Of a stretch of 64,000 nt of DNA, positions 53,094-61,879 are shown one piece after another. The stretch comes from Pseudomonas sp. DNDY-54. GTDB taxonomy: Bacteria; Pseudomonadota; Gammaproteobacteria; Pseudomonadales; Pseudomonadaceae. The translations under genes and the position numbers were made by a program. The stretch covers positions 1,984,001-2,048,000 of the forward strand of contig NZ_CP082271.1 in assembly GCF_019880365.1 (NCBI RefSeq), given 5' to 3'. The notes below the pieces were generated by a model. That model saw only the letters and a program-made list of their open reading frames with translations. It searched no databases and was not told where the DNA came from. Position 1 is the first letter of the stretch. Each line of letters begins with the position of its first letter.

Positions 53094-53861
53094 TTAGGCG
53101 AGATAGCCGCCGTCAACGTTGAGAGACAGGCCTGTGGTGTAGCTCGATGCATCGCTGGCGAGATACAACACGGCGCCCGCCATTTCGCTTGGGTCCGCGA
53201 CACGATGCAGCGGGATATGACGCAGCGCTTCTTCACGTATGGAGTCATTCTTGACCAGCGCCGAGGCGAACTTCGTATCGGTCAAGCCCGGCAATAGCGC
53301 GTTGCAGCGGATTCCTTGCGGCGCGCATTCCTTGGCAAAAGCCTTGGTCATGTTGATCACCGCAGCCTTCGTAACCGAATAAATTCCCTGGAAATTTCCC
53401 GGGGTCACACCGTTAATGGACGCAACGTTGATGATGCTACCGCCGCCGTTCTCGCGCATCAGTTTGCCGGCCTCGACCGACATGAAGAAATAGCCGCGGA
53501 TATTCACATCTACCGTTTTCTGGAAGGCCGAAACATCGGTGTCGAGGATATGGCAGAACTGGGGGTTGGTGGCCGCGTTGTTAACCAGAATGTCCAGCCG
53601 CCCGAACTGTTCGCGGATTTGGGCGAAAACCGCCTGGATCTGCTCCAGTTCGCCAATATGACAGGCAACGGGAGTAGCTTTGCCGCCAGCCGCAACGATC
53701 GCATCCGCGACCGCCTGGCAGCCTTCGATTTTGCGACTGGAAACAATAACGTGGGCGCCTTGCTGGGCTAATAGCTTCGCAATAGCTTCGCCAATACCGC
53801 GGCTGGCACCGGATACAAAAGCGATTTTGCCGTCCAGATCGAACAGGGTGGTTTTGCTCAT
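53094..53861 (-). CDS. SDR-family oxidoreductase
   Basis: 255 residues, classical SDR. The cofactor motif is SGASRGIGEAIA (17-28), then NNAAT, catalytic Ser in VASINGV and YSVTK as YxxxK; the Gly-rich C-terminus is LNVDGGYLA. It resembles FabG-like alcohol/ketone dehydrogenases of the family adjoining acyl-CoA genes. AAGGAAAT precedes ATG at 53861. It is followed upstream by the kinase-like gene with a 28-base gap, so the two are one operon. Confidence 0.93.
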   Translation of the reverse strand: MSKTTLFDLDGKIAFVSGASRGIGEAIAKLLAQQGAHVIVSSRKIEGCQAVADAIVAAGGKATPVACHIGELEQIQAVFAQIREQFGRLDILVNNAATNPQFCHILDTDVSAFQKTVDVNIRGYFFMSVEAGKLMRENGGGSIINVASINGVTPGNFQGIYSVTKAAVINMTKAFAKECAPQGIRCNALLPGLTDTKFASALVKNDSIREEALRHIPLHRVADPSEMAGAVLYLASDASSYTTGLSLNVDGGYLA

Positions 53862-53889
53862 GGACTAATTTCCTTCTTGGTGAGCTGCG

Positions 53890-54957
53890 TTACAGCTTCG
53901 ATTTGTTAATGACCTGCAGACTCACTTGCTCTAGCAGGGCGTTCATTTGCACGAATTTCGCGAACCGCTTGTCTTGGGTCTGACCGTGAAAATAACGGTA
54001 GTAGATCTGCTGTACGATACCTGCCAATCGGAACAGGCCGTAGGTGTAGTAATAGTCGACGTTATCGATGCGAATGCCGGCTCGCTCAGCGTAATGCTCG
54101 ACAAACTGCTGGCGCGTCAGCATGCCGGGAGCATTGCTCGGCTGCTTCCGGATGAGCTGCATAGGCTGCGGGTCCGTCGCTTCGATCCAATAGGCAAGCG
54201 TATTACCCAGATCCATCAGCGGATCGCCAAGCGTGGTCATTTCCCAATCCAGTACACCGATAATTTCCATCGGATTGTCGGGGCCGAGGATGACGTTATC
54301 GAAACGGTAGTCGTTGTGGATGATGCCGGGCTTGTGATGATCTGCCGGCATCTTGTCCTGGAGCCATGCTTTGACCGGCTCCCAGCCAGGCGCATCGGGG
54401 GTGATAGCGCGTTCGTAGCGATCAATCCAGCCGGTAATCTGACGCTGAACATAGCCCTCGGGCTTGCCGAGGTCGGCCAGGCCGCAGGCGTTGTAGTCGA
54501 CATTGTGTAAGTCGACAAGCTTGTCGATGAAGCTCTTGCACAAGCTGGCCGTCTGCGTTGGCGTGAATCCGAGCTCAGCAGGTATGTCCTCACGCAAAAT
54601 GATGCCTTTGACGCGCTCCATTACGTAGAACTCGGCGCCAATCAACGTCTCGTCAGTGCAGTGTGCGTAAGCCTTCGGGCAGTAAGGGAATTCATCATTA
54701 AGCTGATTGAGGATTCGGTACTCGCGCCCCATGTCATGCGCGGATTTAGCCTTCTGGCCGAACGGCGGTCTGCGAAGTACGAACTCTCGGCTTGGATATT
54801 CCAACAAGTAGGTCAAGTTGGAAGCGCCACCGGGAAACTGTGAGATGTACGGTGTGCCTTCCAGTCCGGGGATATGTGCTTTCAGGTATTGGTCGATGAC
54901 CTCCGTCGGCAGTTCTTCGCCTTCACGAATGCGGCTGGTCTGGTCTGTGAGCGCCAT
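53890..54957 (-). CDS. APH-type phosphotransferase family protein (acyl-CoA dehydrogenase-associated)
   Basis: 355 residues. It has the aminoglycoside-phosphotransferase/choline kinase fold, with the catalytic HNDYRFDNVILGPDNP (Asp) and metal site VLDWEMTTLGDPLMDLG. Such proteins lie beside SDR and acyl-CoA genes and are often domains of ACAD10-like acyl-CoA dehydrogenases, thought to phosphorylate a hydroxy-acyl group. AAAGGGAT precedes ATG at 54957. It is paired with the SDR gene 28 bases downstream. Confidence 0.92.
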   Translation of the reverse strand: MALTDQTSRIREGEELPTEVIDQYLKAHIPGLEGTPYISQFPGGASNLTYLLEYPSREFVLRRPPFGQKAKSAHDMGREYRILNQLNDEFPYCPKAYAHCTDETLIGAEFYVMERVKGIILREDIPAELGFTPTQTASLCKSFIDKLVDLHNVDYNACGLADLGKPEGYVQRQITGWIDRYERAITPDAPGWEPVKAWLQDKMPADHHKPGIIHNDYRFDNVILGPDNPMEIIGVLDWEMTTLGDPLMDLGNTLAYWIEATDPQPMQLIRKQPSNAPGMLTRQQFVEHYAERAGIRIDNVDYYYTYGLFRLAGIVQQIYYRYFHGQTQDKRFAKFVQMNALLEQVSLQVINKSKL

Positions 54958-55148
54958 TCTTATCCCTTTCTTATAAACAATGCCTCGTTAAGCCTCATTG
55001 CAGCTGTACGTTTGAGTGCCAGCTGACTCACCGAGCAGGCTGTAATCTAATGCGCTTGCCCGGGCATCACAAAGCAAACTCGTCGTTATTGGTAAGGGTG
55101 TTGCTGCGTAATCAAGCTGCCTAATTCCCGAAAAAGCATGAAAAAAGC

Positions 55149-55182
55149 GCAAAAAAAACCGAAGTCACAAAACTTCGGTTTT
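55149..55182 (-). terminator. Terminator of the SCP2 gene
   Basis: AAAACCGAAGT-CACAAA-ACTTCGGTTTT at 55155-55182 is an 11-bp stem; on the minus strand it runs into eight T residues (55151-55158). It begins 18 bases past the SCP2 stop. Confidence 0.93.
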
Positions 55183-55199
55183 CCGCCGCATCATCCAAG

Positions 55200-55514
55200 T
55201 TAAGCCGGGAACAACTCACTCAGCTTCAGCGCAAGCATCATGTCGCCTTCTGCTCGCAGTTTTCCTGCCATGAATGCCTGCATGCCGTCAGTCTCTCCGC
55301 TCATCACACCCTGCATGGTTTCGCTGTCCATGATGAGTGTTACGTTTGCATCGGCTGATTCACCCTTTTGCACATCGCAAGTGCCGTCTTTTACGACCAG
55401 GTAGAAATTTTCCGCATCGGTGATATTGAACTGAAAAACCAGGTCCAGGCCGGCCGCAGCGCTGGGGTTGAACTTAGCCTTCATGCCCTGGATGGTTTCG
55501 TCGACGTTGCTCAT
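55200..55514 (-). CDS. SCP2 sterol-binding domain protein
   Basis: 104 residues, one SCP2 lipid-binding fold (GLDLVFQFNITDAENFYLVV; DANVTLIMDSETMQGVMSGE; FMAGKLRAEGDMMLALKLSELF). It probably binds fatty acyl-CoA or another lipid, which fits the neighbouring acyl-CoA-related genes. ATG at 55514 has AGGGATAT upstream. A strong terminator follows, separating it from the APH-like gene. Confidence 0.93.
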   Translation of the reverse strand: MSNVDETIQGMKAKFNPSAAAGLDLVFQFNITDAENFYLVVKDGTCDVQKGESADANVTLIMDSETMQGVMSGETDGMQAFMAGKLRAEGDMMLALKLSELFPA

Positions 55515-55572
55515 CGGATATATCCCTTTGTTCTCGTGGAAAAACCTGCGGCACTGCCGCAGCGGCTGGAGC

Positions 55573-56286
55573 CTATCGATAAGTGATGAGCTCCGGATTC
55601 TTTAACAGATCTAGATGTACGTGACTATTGAACGAAGCCAGCGCGACGTCTTGATTGCGAAACTTCAGTCGGCTCACGGAGGTGTTAACGATTTGCCAGT
55701 TCAATTCAAACGCCTTGATGGGCGGCACACCAATGACCAATTGAAGCAGCGCAGTGATAGTCCCGCCAGACGTAAAAATCGCAATATTGTCTTTCGTGCC
55801 CCCTGACGTGAGTACTCGCCTCAAGCCCGCTTGCACCTGGTCGACGAAGCTTTGCCAGCTTTGCAATCCTTTTTTCTCATGTTCGCCGGACACCCAGCGC
55901 TGGATGACATACCTGAACAATCGCTGAAATTCCGCACGATGATCGGCAGCATTGCGGAATATCTGCAGGGCCTCGGGTTCAACCGCCAGCAAGTCGTCCA
56001 TGTGAGCGCGGATAACTTCGTCAGCGAGGAACTCGTTGAAGGCGGCATCTATCTCCACTGGCAGCTCTTTACTTGGCTGGCCCGCCCGCATCCTTTGCAC
56101 GGTCGCGCTAGCCGTGTCCCTCTGTCGACTCAACTCTCCAGCTATACAGCGGTCGAAGCGGATACCCAGCTGATCTAAATAATCGCCCAGCGCGGCTGAC
56201 TGTTGAAAACCGATCGGTGATAGCACGTCATAGTTTTCCGCGCCGAACGACGCCTGACCATGCCTGATCAGGTAGATACTGCCCAT
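55573..56286 (-). CDS. Histidine phosphatase family protein
   Basis: 237 residues. The catalytic motif is YLIRHGQASFG (RHG at 7-9), with later acidic residues and a second His around ITALLQLV. This is a phosphoglycerate-mutase-like phosphatase; substrate not evident. ATG at 56286 has GGAG upstream; an ATG at 56298 adds four residues. It is on the same strand as the SCP2 gene, 58 bases before it. Confidence 0.9.
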   Translation of the reverse strand: MGSIYLIRHGQASFGAENYDVLSPIGFQQSAALGDYLDQLGIRFDRCIAGELSRQRDTASATVQRMRAGQPSKELPVEIDAAFNEFLADEVIRAHMDDLLAVEPEALQIFRNAADHRAEFQRLFRYVIQRWVSGEHEKKGLQSWQSFVDQVQAGLRRVLTSGGTKDNIAIFTSGGTITALLQLVIGVPPIKAFELNWQIVNTSVSRLKFRNQDVALASFNSHVHLDLLKNPELITYR

Positions 56287-56463
56287 GGCCAGCTCCATAC
56301 CTTTTTTTCGAGGTTAGGGGGATCGCCATGGGGTGTCAACGATAAATCATACGTTTGTTTGAATGGGCTGCCGCTGGCTCACATAGCAGTGTAGTCGGTA
56401 TGCTTCGCCGGTTTACGCCGTGGCGAGTAGCTGCCGGCGCCGTGAGTTAACCGAGGAGGGTAT

Positions 56464-57489
56464 GTGGAATTTCTTGCTGACTATGCAAGCTTTCTGGCGA
56501 AGACCGTAACGCTGGTCGTCGCTGTGCTGGTGGTACTCATCGGACTGGCTTCGCTTAGGCGTGGGCGTGCGAAACAGTCTGGCGGCCACTTGGAAGTGCA
56601 CAAACTAAATGATTTCTACAAATCGATGCGCGAGCGCCTCGAACAGTCGTTGATCGATAAAGAACAGTTGAAGCTACAGCGCAAGCGCGAAGCCAAGGCC
56701 GTCAAACTGGCGAAGAAGAATCCGGGGAATCGTCCACGAGTATTTGTTTTGGACTTTGACGGGGACATAAAGGCATCTGCAGTCGAGAGTCTTCGCCATG
56801 AGATAACCGCGCTTCTGACCCTGGCAACGCCACAAGACGAGGTTGTTCTGCGTCTGGAGAGCGGCGGCGGAATGGTGCATGGGTACGGGCTTGCCGCGTC
56901 GCAGCTGGTCCGCATTCGGGATGCGGGTGTGCCGTTGACGGTATGTGTCGACAAGGTCGCGGCGAGCGGTGGTTACATGATGGCCTGTATCGGCCAGAAG
57001 ATTCTAAGCGCACCCTTCGCGATCCTCGGTTCAATTGGCGTCGTTGCTCAGTTGCCTAATCTTCATCGGCTACTGAAGAAGCATGATGTGGATGTTGAGG
57101 TGCTGACGGCAGGCGAGTACAAGCGAACCTTGACGATTTTCGGCGAGAACACTGAGAAGGGCCGGGAAAAATTTCAGGATGATCTCGAAACGACCCATGA
57201 ACTGTTCAAGAACTTCGTTGCTCGCTATCGCCAGCAGCTTCAGATCGACGAGGTTGCAACAGGAGAAGTTTGGCTGGGCACTGCGGCATTGGGTAAGCAA
57301 CTCGTCGATGAGCTGAAAACAAGTGATGAATATCTAGCTTCCCGCGCTGCAGACGCTGATCTCTTCCAGCTGCACTACATGGAGAAGAAAAGTCTTCCAG
57401 AACGATTCGGCATCGCGGCTACCGCCACTTTGGAACAGGGGCTGCTCAAAGGCTGGACGCGGCTCAATGAACAACGATTCTGGCAATAA
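56464..57489 (+). CDS. sohB: SohB-type inner-membrane serine protease (S49)
   Basis: 341 residues. An N-terminal helix (TVTLVVAVLVVLIGLASL, 14-31) anchors the protein; the S49 protease domain has Ser168 in VAASGGYMMA and Lys220 in AGEYKRTLT. GTG at 56464 fits GAGGAGGG just upstream and gives MEFLADYASFLAKT. The ATG two bases earlier is out of frame. It is divergent from the phosphatase gene across 177 bases and 11 bases before acuI. Confidence 0.94.
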   Translation: MEFLADYASFLAKTVTLVVAVLVVLIGLASLRRGRAKQSGGHLEVHKLNDFYKSMRERLEQSLIDKEQLKLQRKREAKAVKLAKKNPGNRPRVFVLDFDGDIKASAVESLRHEITALLTLATPQDEVVLRLESGGGMVHGYGLAASQLVRIRDAGVPLTVCVDKVAASGGYMMACIGQKILSAPFAILGSIGVVAQLPNLHRLLKKHDVDVEVLTAGEYKRTLTIFGENTEKGREKFQDDLETTHELFKNFVARYRQQLQIDEVATGEVWLGTAALGKQLVDELKTSDEYLASRAADADLFQLHYMEKKSLPERFGIAATATLEQGLLKGWTRLNEQRFWQ

Positions 57490-57500
57490 GGGGTAATCGA

Positions 57501-58493
57501 ATGGCTAGTTTCAAGGCACTACAGGCTGGCGAGACTGCGAATGGCGATTTCGAAACGCGCGTCGTGGCACGGGATATAAGCGAACTTCCCGCTGGGGACG
57601 TGCTGATTCGTGTCCGCTATTCGTCGCTGAACTACAAAGATGCTCTGTCTGCCAGCGGTAATCGCGGTGTCACTCGCAGCTACCCGCATACGCCGGGCAT
57701 CGACGCGGCTGGTACGGTCGTCGAGTCGAGTGTCGCTGACTTCTCTGAAGACGACGAAGTCATCGTGACGGGTTACGATCTGGGCATGAACACGGCGGGT
57801 GGTTTCGGGCAGTTCATTCGAGTACCGGCCAGCTGGATTATCAAGCGCCCAGCAGGGCTGTCGCTCCGCGAGGCGATGGCCCTCGGCACGGCTGGGCTTA
57901 CCGCGGCCCTTTGCGTGGATAAGTTGGAGCAGGCAGGCCTTGAGCCGGTGGCCGCGCCGATCCTTGTTACGGGCGCTACCGGTGGCGTTGGCAGCATCGC
58001 GGTCGCCTTGTTGTCCCGCCTTGGTTACAACGTCCATGCTGTCACCGGCAAGGTTGATCAAGCCGATTTTCTCTCCCGACTGGGAGCGAAACAGATCGTT
58101 GAGCGCAGCGCGCTTCAGGCTGGTAGTGAGAAGCCGCTGTTGAAGGAGCAGTGGGCAGGGGCGATTGATACGGTCGGCGGCGATATTCTTTTCAATGTGG
58201 TGAAGTCACTGCAACGAGGCGCCAGCGTGTCGTGTTGTGGGCTGACGGCCGGAACGGGTTTCCAGGGAAGTGTGCTGCCATTCATTCTCCGCGGTGTGAA
58301 CCTACTAGGGGTCGACTCGGTAGAAATTCCGCTAGTGGTCAAAGCGTCGATGTGGGACAAGTTGTCCGTTCAGTGGAAACTGCCGAACCTGGATGACTTC
58401 GTGCAGGAGATTTCGCTTGAAGAGCTCCCGGCGGCCATCGCGCGAATGCTGGCCGGGAAGCAGGCAGGACGGCTGCTGGTACGGCTTGACTGA
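57501..58493 (+). CDS. acuI: Acryloyl-CoA reductase-like quinone oxidoreductase (AcuI/YhdH)
   Basis: 330 residues of the zinc-free MDR family: SSLNYKDALSASGNRGVTRS and YPHTPGIDAAGTVVES at the N-terminal domain, NADP-binding VTGATGGVGSIAVALLSRLG at 153-172. AcuI reduces acryloyl-CoA to propionyl-CoA, detoxifying an electrophile. AAGGGG precedes ATG at 57501, 11 bases after sohB, so the two are probably one operon. Confidence 0.93.
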   Translation: MASFKALQAGETANGDFETRVVARDISELPAGDVLIRVRYSSLNYKDALSASGNRGVTRSYPHTPGIDAAGTVVESSVADFSEDDEVIVTGYDLGMNTAGGFGQFIRVPASWIIKRPAGLSLREAMALGTAGLTAALCVDKLEQAGLEPVAAPILVTGATGGVGSIAVALLSRLGYNVHAVTGKVDQADFLSRLGAKQIVERSALQAGSEKPLLKEQWAGAIDTVGGDILFNVVKSLQRGASVSCCGLTAGTGFQGSVLPFILRGVNLLGVDSVEIPLVVKASMWDKLSVQWKLPNLDDFVQEISLEELPAAIARMLAGKQAGRLLVRLD

Positions 58494-58612
58494 GCCTGCT
58501 ACTGAAGTCTTGGCCGTTTGGCTTGCTATCAGTGTTATAGCGACAACCGATTTCGCTGAAGCGTTTGATTAGGTGAAGCTAACACCAACGTCAAACACAG
58601 CAGGAGTCGTTC

Positions 58613-58711
58613 GTGAAAGCACTGGCAGAGAAACTACGGAAAACCTTCGGCATTAAGGCCTCGGCCGAAGTTGACTACAATGAGCATCCAAACTTCTGGA
58701 TGTATCAGTGA
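58613..58711 (+). CDS. Very small conserved-looking protein (32 residues)
   Basis: GTG at 58613 preceded by AGGAG, seven bases away, opens a 32-residue frame (MKALAEKLRKTFGIKASAEV, continued DYNEHPNFWMYQ). A basic amphipathic helix is followed by an acidic and aromatic tail. A terminator starts 2 bases after the stop. The perfect ribosome site and the terminator support a real gene, though I do not know the family. Confidence 0.7.
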   Translation: MKALAEKLRKTFGIKASAEVDYNEHPNFWMYQ

Positions 58712-58712
58712 T

Positions 58713-58742
58713 AAAAAAACCCGCCGAACGGCGGGTTTTTTT
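58713..58742. terminator. Bidirectional terminator after the 32-residue gene
   Basis: AAAAAAACCCGCC-GAAC-GGCGGGTTTTTTT is a perfect stem with A and T tracts. It separates the small gene from the convergent DUF934 gene and stops both. Confidence 0.95.
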
Positions 58743-58754
58743 GTGGGAGTCGAA

Positions 58755-59255
58755 TCAGCTCTGTCGCCGACGGAAAAGCGGAAGCGGCTCGTCGGCCGCC
58801 GATTGGTAAGCGACGGAGAAGTCCTTCAGGCTTTCCAATGCGTCATAAGGGTCGCGATCGGGGCGAATGGCAAAGGCGTCGAAACCGCAGCGGCGCATAT
58901 AAAACAACTGGTCGCGCAGCACGTCGCCGATTGCCCGTATTTCGCCCGTATAACCGTAACGCTCGCGGAGCAGGCGGGCGCTGGAATAATGACGGCCATC
59001 GGTAAACGCCGGGAAATTAAGCGCGATAACCTGAAAATGCTCGAGGTCGTCAGCGATTTCTTCGACGGCTTCGTCAGAATCTAGCCAGATACCAAGACCA
59101 CCATCGCGTGCTTTCAACGCGTGGGCATGATCGAGCCACAGCTGAAACGGCACGATCAAATCATCACAGTTGGACAAACCGTCGAGCGTCACGTCCTTGG
59201 GCAGCAGGTGCCAGGTCTCATCGATGACCTGGCCGTCCTTAATGATTCGCTGCAT
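58755..59255 (-). CDS. DUF934 protein of the sulfite reductase operon
   Basis: 166 residues from ATG at 59255, preceded by AAGGAG; a frame to 59336 is not favoured. DUF934 family features include DVTLDGLSNCDDLIVPFQLW, LEHFQVIALNFPAFTDGRHY, and RRCGFDAFAIRPD. DUF934 genes lie directly after cysI in many proteobacteria and are thought to act with sulfite reductase, possibly in assembly or electron supply. It overlaps cysI by 17 bases, so the pair is coupled. Confidence 0.92.
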   Translation of the reverse strand: MQRIIKDGQVIDETWHLLPKDVTLDGLSNCDDLIVPFQLWLDHAHALKARDGGLGIWLDSDEAVEEIADDLEHFQVIALNFPAFTDGRHYSSARLLRERYGYTGEIRAIGDVLRDQLFYMRRCGFDAFAIRPDRDPYDALESLKDFSVAYQSAADEPLPLFRRRQS

Positions 59256-60897
59256 AGACGCGCTCCTTAAAGGGGTCGATGCCGATACGGCGGAAGGTGT
59301 CGAGAAACTGTTCATCTTCTGTACGCTGCTCCACATAGACGCTGATGACCTTTTCGATCACGTCGGGCATGACGTCCTGCGCGAATGACGGGCCGAGTAT
59401 CTGGCCGAGGCTCGCGTTGCGGCCCGAGCTGCCACCGAGCGAAACCTGGTAAAACTCCGCCCCCTTCTTATCCACCCCGAGAATGCCGATATTGCCTACG
59501 TGGTGATGCCCGCACGCGTTCATGCAGCCAGAGATATTCAGGTCGACATCGCCAATGTCAAACAGGTAGTCCATGTCATCGAAGCGGCGTTGAATGGCTT
59601 CGGCGATCGGGATCGATTTGGCGTTTGCCAGTGAGCAAAAGTCGCCCCCGGGGCAGCAGATGATGTCGGTCAGAAGACCGATGTTCGGTGTTGCAACGCC
59701 CAGTTCGCGAAGCTCGTTCCACAATTCGAACAGACGAGACTGCTCAACGTCGGCGAGGATCATGTTCTGCTCGTGAGAGTTACGCACTTCACCGAAACTG
59801 TAGCGATCAGCAAGATCAGCGATCGTGTCGAGCTGCTTGTCTGTCACATCGCCTGGCGCCACGCCTGTGCTTTTCAGCGACAACGTGACGGCGGCATAGC
59901 CCGGCTTCTTGTGAGCGACGACGTTACGCTGTCGCCAGCGAGCGAAGCCGGGATGCTCGGCATCAAGCTGGGCGAGGGCAGCAGTCTGGTCTTCAAGGGC
60001 CTGGTAGGTCGGGTCGACGAAGAATTTGCTGATGCGGTCTACTTCAGCTTCGGTCAGCGTGTTAAGCCCGTCTTTCAGATAGGACCATTCGGCTTCGACG
60101 CGTTCGGCGAACACTTCTGGCGTGAGGGCCTTCACCAGGATTTTGATCCGAGCCTTGAACTTGTTGTCGCGACGGCCATAGCGGTTGTACACCCGAAGGA
60201 TGGCGTCGAGGTAGGTCAGCAAATGCTGCCAAGGCAGAAATTCATTGATGAAACTGCCTACGATCGGGGTGCGGCCCAGACCACCACCAACCGACACGCG
60301 GAAGCCGAGCTCGCCGGCGTCATTCTTCACTGCTTCAAGACCGATGTCGTGCACCTCAATGGCGGCGCGATCGCTCACTGCCCCGTTAACAGCAATCTTG
60401 AACTTGCGCGGCAGAAAGGCAAATTCAGGATGGAATGTCGACCATTGGCGGATGATTTCACACCATGGCCGCGGATCGATCAACTCGTCTTTGGCGACGC
60501 CGGCAAACTGGTCGGTGGTCGTATTGCGGATGCAGTTGCCGCTCGTCTGGATGGCGTGCATCTGAACCGTGGCGAGCTCGGCGAGTATGTCGGGTACGTC
60601 TTCCAATTCGGGCCAGTTGAGTTGCACGTTGGTCCGGGTACTGATGTGGGCGTAGCCCTTGTCGTACTTGCGTGTGATGTCGGCCAGCTTACGGATCTGG
60701 GTCGATGACAACAGGCCATAGGGCACGGCGATGCGCAGCATTGGCGCGTAGCGCTGGATATACAGGCCGTTCTGCAGGCGAAGGGGCAGCAGTTCCGCGT
60801 CGGTCAGTTCGCCGGCAAGGTAGCGGCGAATCTGATCACGGAACTGACGCACGCGATCCTCGATGATGTGTTGGTCATACTGGTCGTATACGTACAT
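59239..60897 (-). CDS. cysI: Sulfite/nitrite reductase hemoprotein (CysI type)
   Basis: 552 residues. Two sulfite/nitrite reductase ferredoxin-like and siroheme domains. Cysteines for the [4Fe-4S]-siroheme centre are Cys415 and Cys421 (CPGGDFC) and Cys458 and Cys462 (CMNACGHHH). It reduces sulfite to sulfide for cysteine synthesis. The start MYVYDQYDQHIIEDR and the length match the pseudomonad CysI. ATG at 60897 has AGGAC upstream. The end overlaps DUF934 by 17 bases. Confidence 0.96.
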   Translation of the reverse strand: MYVYDQYDQHIIEDRVRQFRDQIRRYLAGELTDAELLPLRLQNGLYIQRYAPMLRIAVPYGLLSSTQIRKLADITRKYDKGYAHISTRTNVQLNWPELEDVPDILAELATVQMHAIQTSGNCIRNTTTDQFAGVAKDELIDPRPWCEIIRQWSTFHPEFAFLPRKFKIAVNGAVSDRAAIEVHDIGLEAVKNDAGELGFRVSVGGGLGRTPIVGSFINEFLPWQHLLTYLDAILRVYNRYGRRDNKFKARIKILVKALTPEVFAERVEAEWSYLKDGLNTLTEAEVDRISKFFVDPTYQALEDQTAALAQLDAEHPGFARWRQRNVVAHKKPGYAAVTLSLKSTGVAPGDVTDKQLDTIADLADRYSFGEVRNSHEQNMILADVEQSRLFELWNELRELGVATPNIGLLTDIICCPGGDFCSLANAKSIPIAEAIQRRFDDMDYLFDIGDVDLNISGCMNACGHHHVGNIGILGVDKKGAEFYQVSLGGSSGRNASLGQILGPSFAQDVMPDVIEKVISVYVEQRTEDEQFLDTFRRIGIDPFKERVYAANH

Positions 60898-61124
60898 AAA
60901 TGTCCTGTTTTTCAGGCTGTCTACAGCTTTTTGCGCGCACGGCCGCGCACCCGTTTAGGGAGGGCGGCAAGATACCAGTTAGCGTTTATGCGTAAAAGTG
61001 ATGTTTGGGAATATGTTTAGAACCAAAGGCTGAGTTTAAGCCATTTAATTTCCCGGCCTTGAGCGCTTTGCCCGGATAGTCTTAACTCCAGGCAACGCGA
61101 GCTTCAATAACAAGGAGAACAGCC

Positions 61125-61238
61125 GTGTCCGAACATTACAAACACCGCAGTACCGACAGCGCGGCGGATGCGACCGCCATCTTCGTATTGATACTTCTGG
61201 TGGTTGCGACAGCGGTATTTTGGGTCAGCCAGCAATAA
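61125..61238 (+). CDS. Very small single-pass membrane protein (37 residues)
   Basis: GTG at 61125, with AGGAG seven bases upstream, opens MSEHYKHRSTDSAADATA, then IFVLILLVVATAVFWVSQQ, a single membrane helix. No family is recognised. The good ribosome site and the hydrophobic pattern support it. It lies between cysI (divergent) and the DUF2970 gene (convergent, 20 bases away). Confidence 0.65.
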   Translation: MSEHYKHRSTDSAADATAIFVLILLVVATAVFWVSQQ

Positions 61239-61257
61239 AGTGGTGAAGTGGGGCTGC

Positions 61258-61476
61258 CTAAAGCCCCACGAGGTACAGCACCAGCTTGACCACCCCCAGA
61301 ATTACCAGCACAAACACTACAGTGAAGCCGACACCCAGCAGGATAAAATGGCTGGGTTTGCCGTGGCTGAAGTCACGGGCTCGGTTCTTCCCACTTTGAA
61401 CCCCCAGCGCACCGGCCAGAACACTTTGCAACATTTGCCGCAGGGTAAGTGTTTTTGGCTCTCGCTCATCGCTCAT
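61258..61476 (-). CDS. DUF2970 protein
   Basis: 72 residues from ATG at 61476, with GAGGTG upstream; a frame to 61542 is less likely. The DUF2970 pattern is clear: LRQMLQSVLAGALGVQSGKN, then RARDFSHGKPSHFILLGVGF, and one C-terminal membrane helix. Function unknown; these short proteins are common in pseudomonads. Confidence 0.85.
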   Translation of the reverse strand: MSDEREPKTLTLRQMLQSVLAGALGVQSGKNRARDFSHGKPSHFILLGVGFTVVFVLVILGVVKLVLYLVGL

Positions 61477-61879
61477 AGGCACCTCGAGACGGTGTTCTGG
61501 TTGAAGTCTAGACAGTATTCGGCGATGCGGGGGGCCGGACACGGCGAATCGCGTCAGCAGCGTTAAACAGCATCGTCACGTCCCGGGGACGTCTGCACCC
61601 GGCGGAGGCTTCGTAGCGTTAGTTGCAGCGGGTTTCACAGGCCTGCGTCTAAATCACGGCAATTGGGGTTCAACGACGTGGGAGAAATCTCTCAACCCAC
61701 GAAGCTACGCCTTGCGCAAAGAGTGCGAAACAGCGACGAACAAGGCGTCACTCGTGCTCTGGCATGCGCTATACGGCGAGTTCGAACTTCAATCGGCCAG
61801 CTGCTATAGTTAAATTCGACAAAACTAGGGACAGGTGCTGCTGTGCTGCTGAGCGAGATGAAGGCCGGCGGCTGCCGGT
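61477..61879. other. Intergenic region before the tcy importer end
   Basis: About 400 bases between the DUF2970 start and the end of the convergent-facing ATPase gene. I see no gene or strong repeat in it. Confidence 0.45.

Noticed and set aside
59773..60708. 311-residue frame on the plus strand opposite cysI
   Set aside because: Opposite a clear cysI gene with conserved cysteine motifs; no family features.
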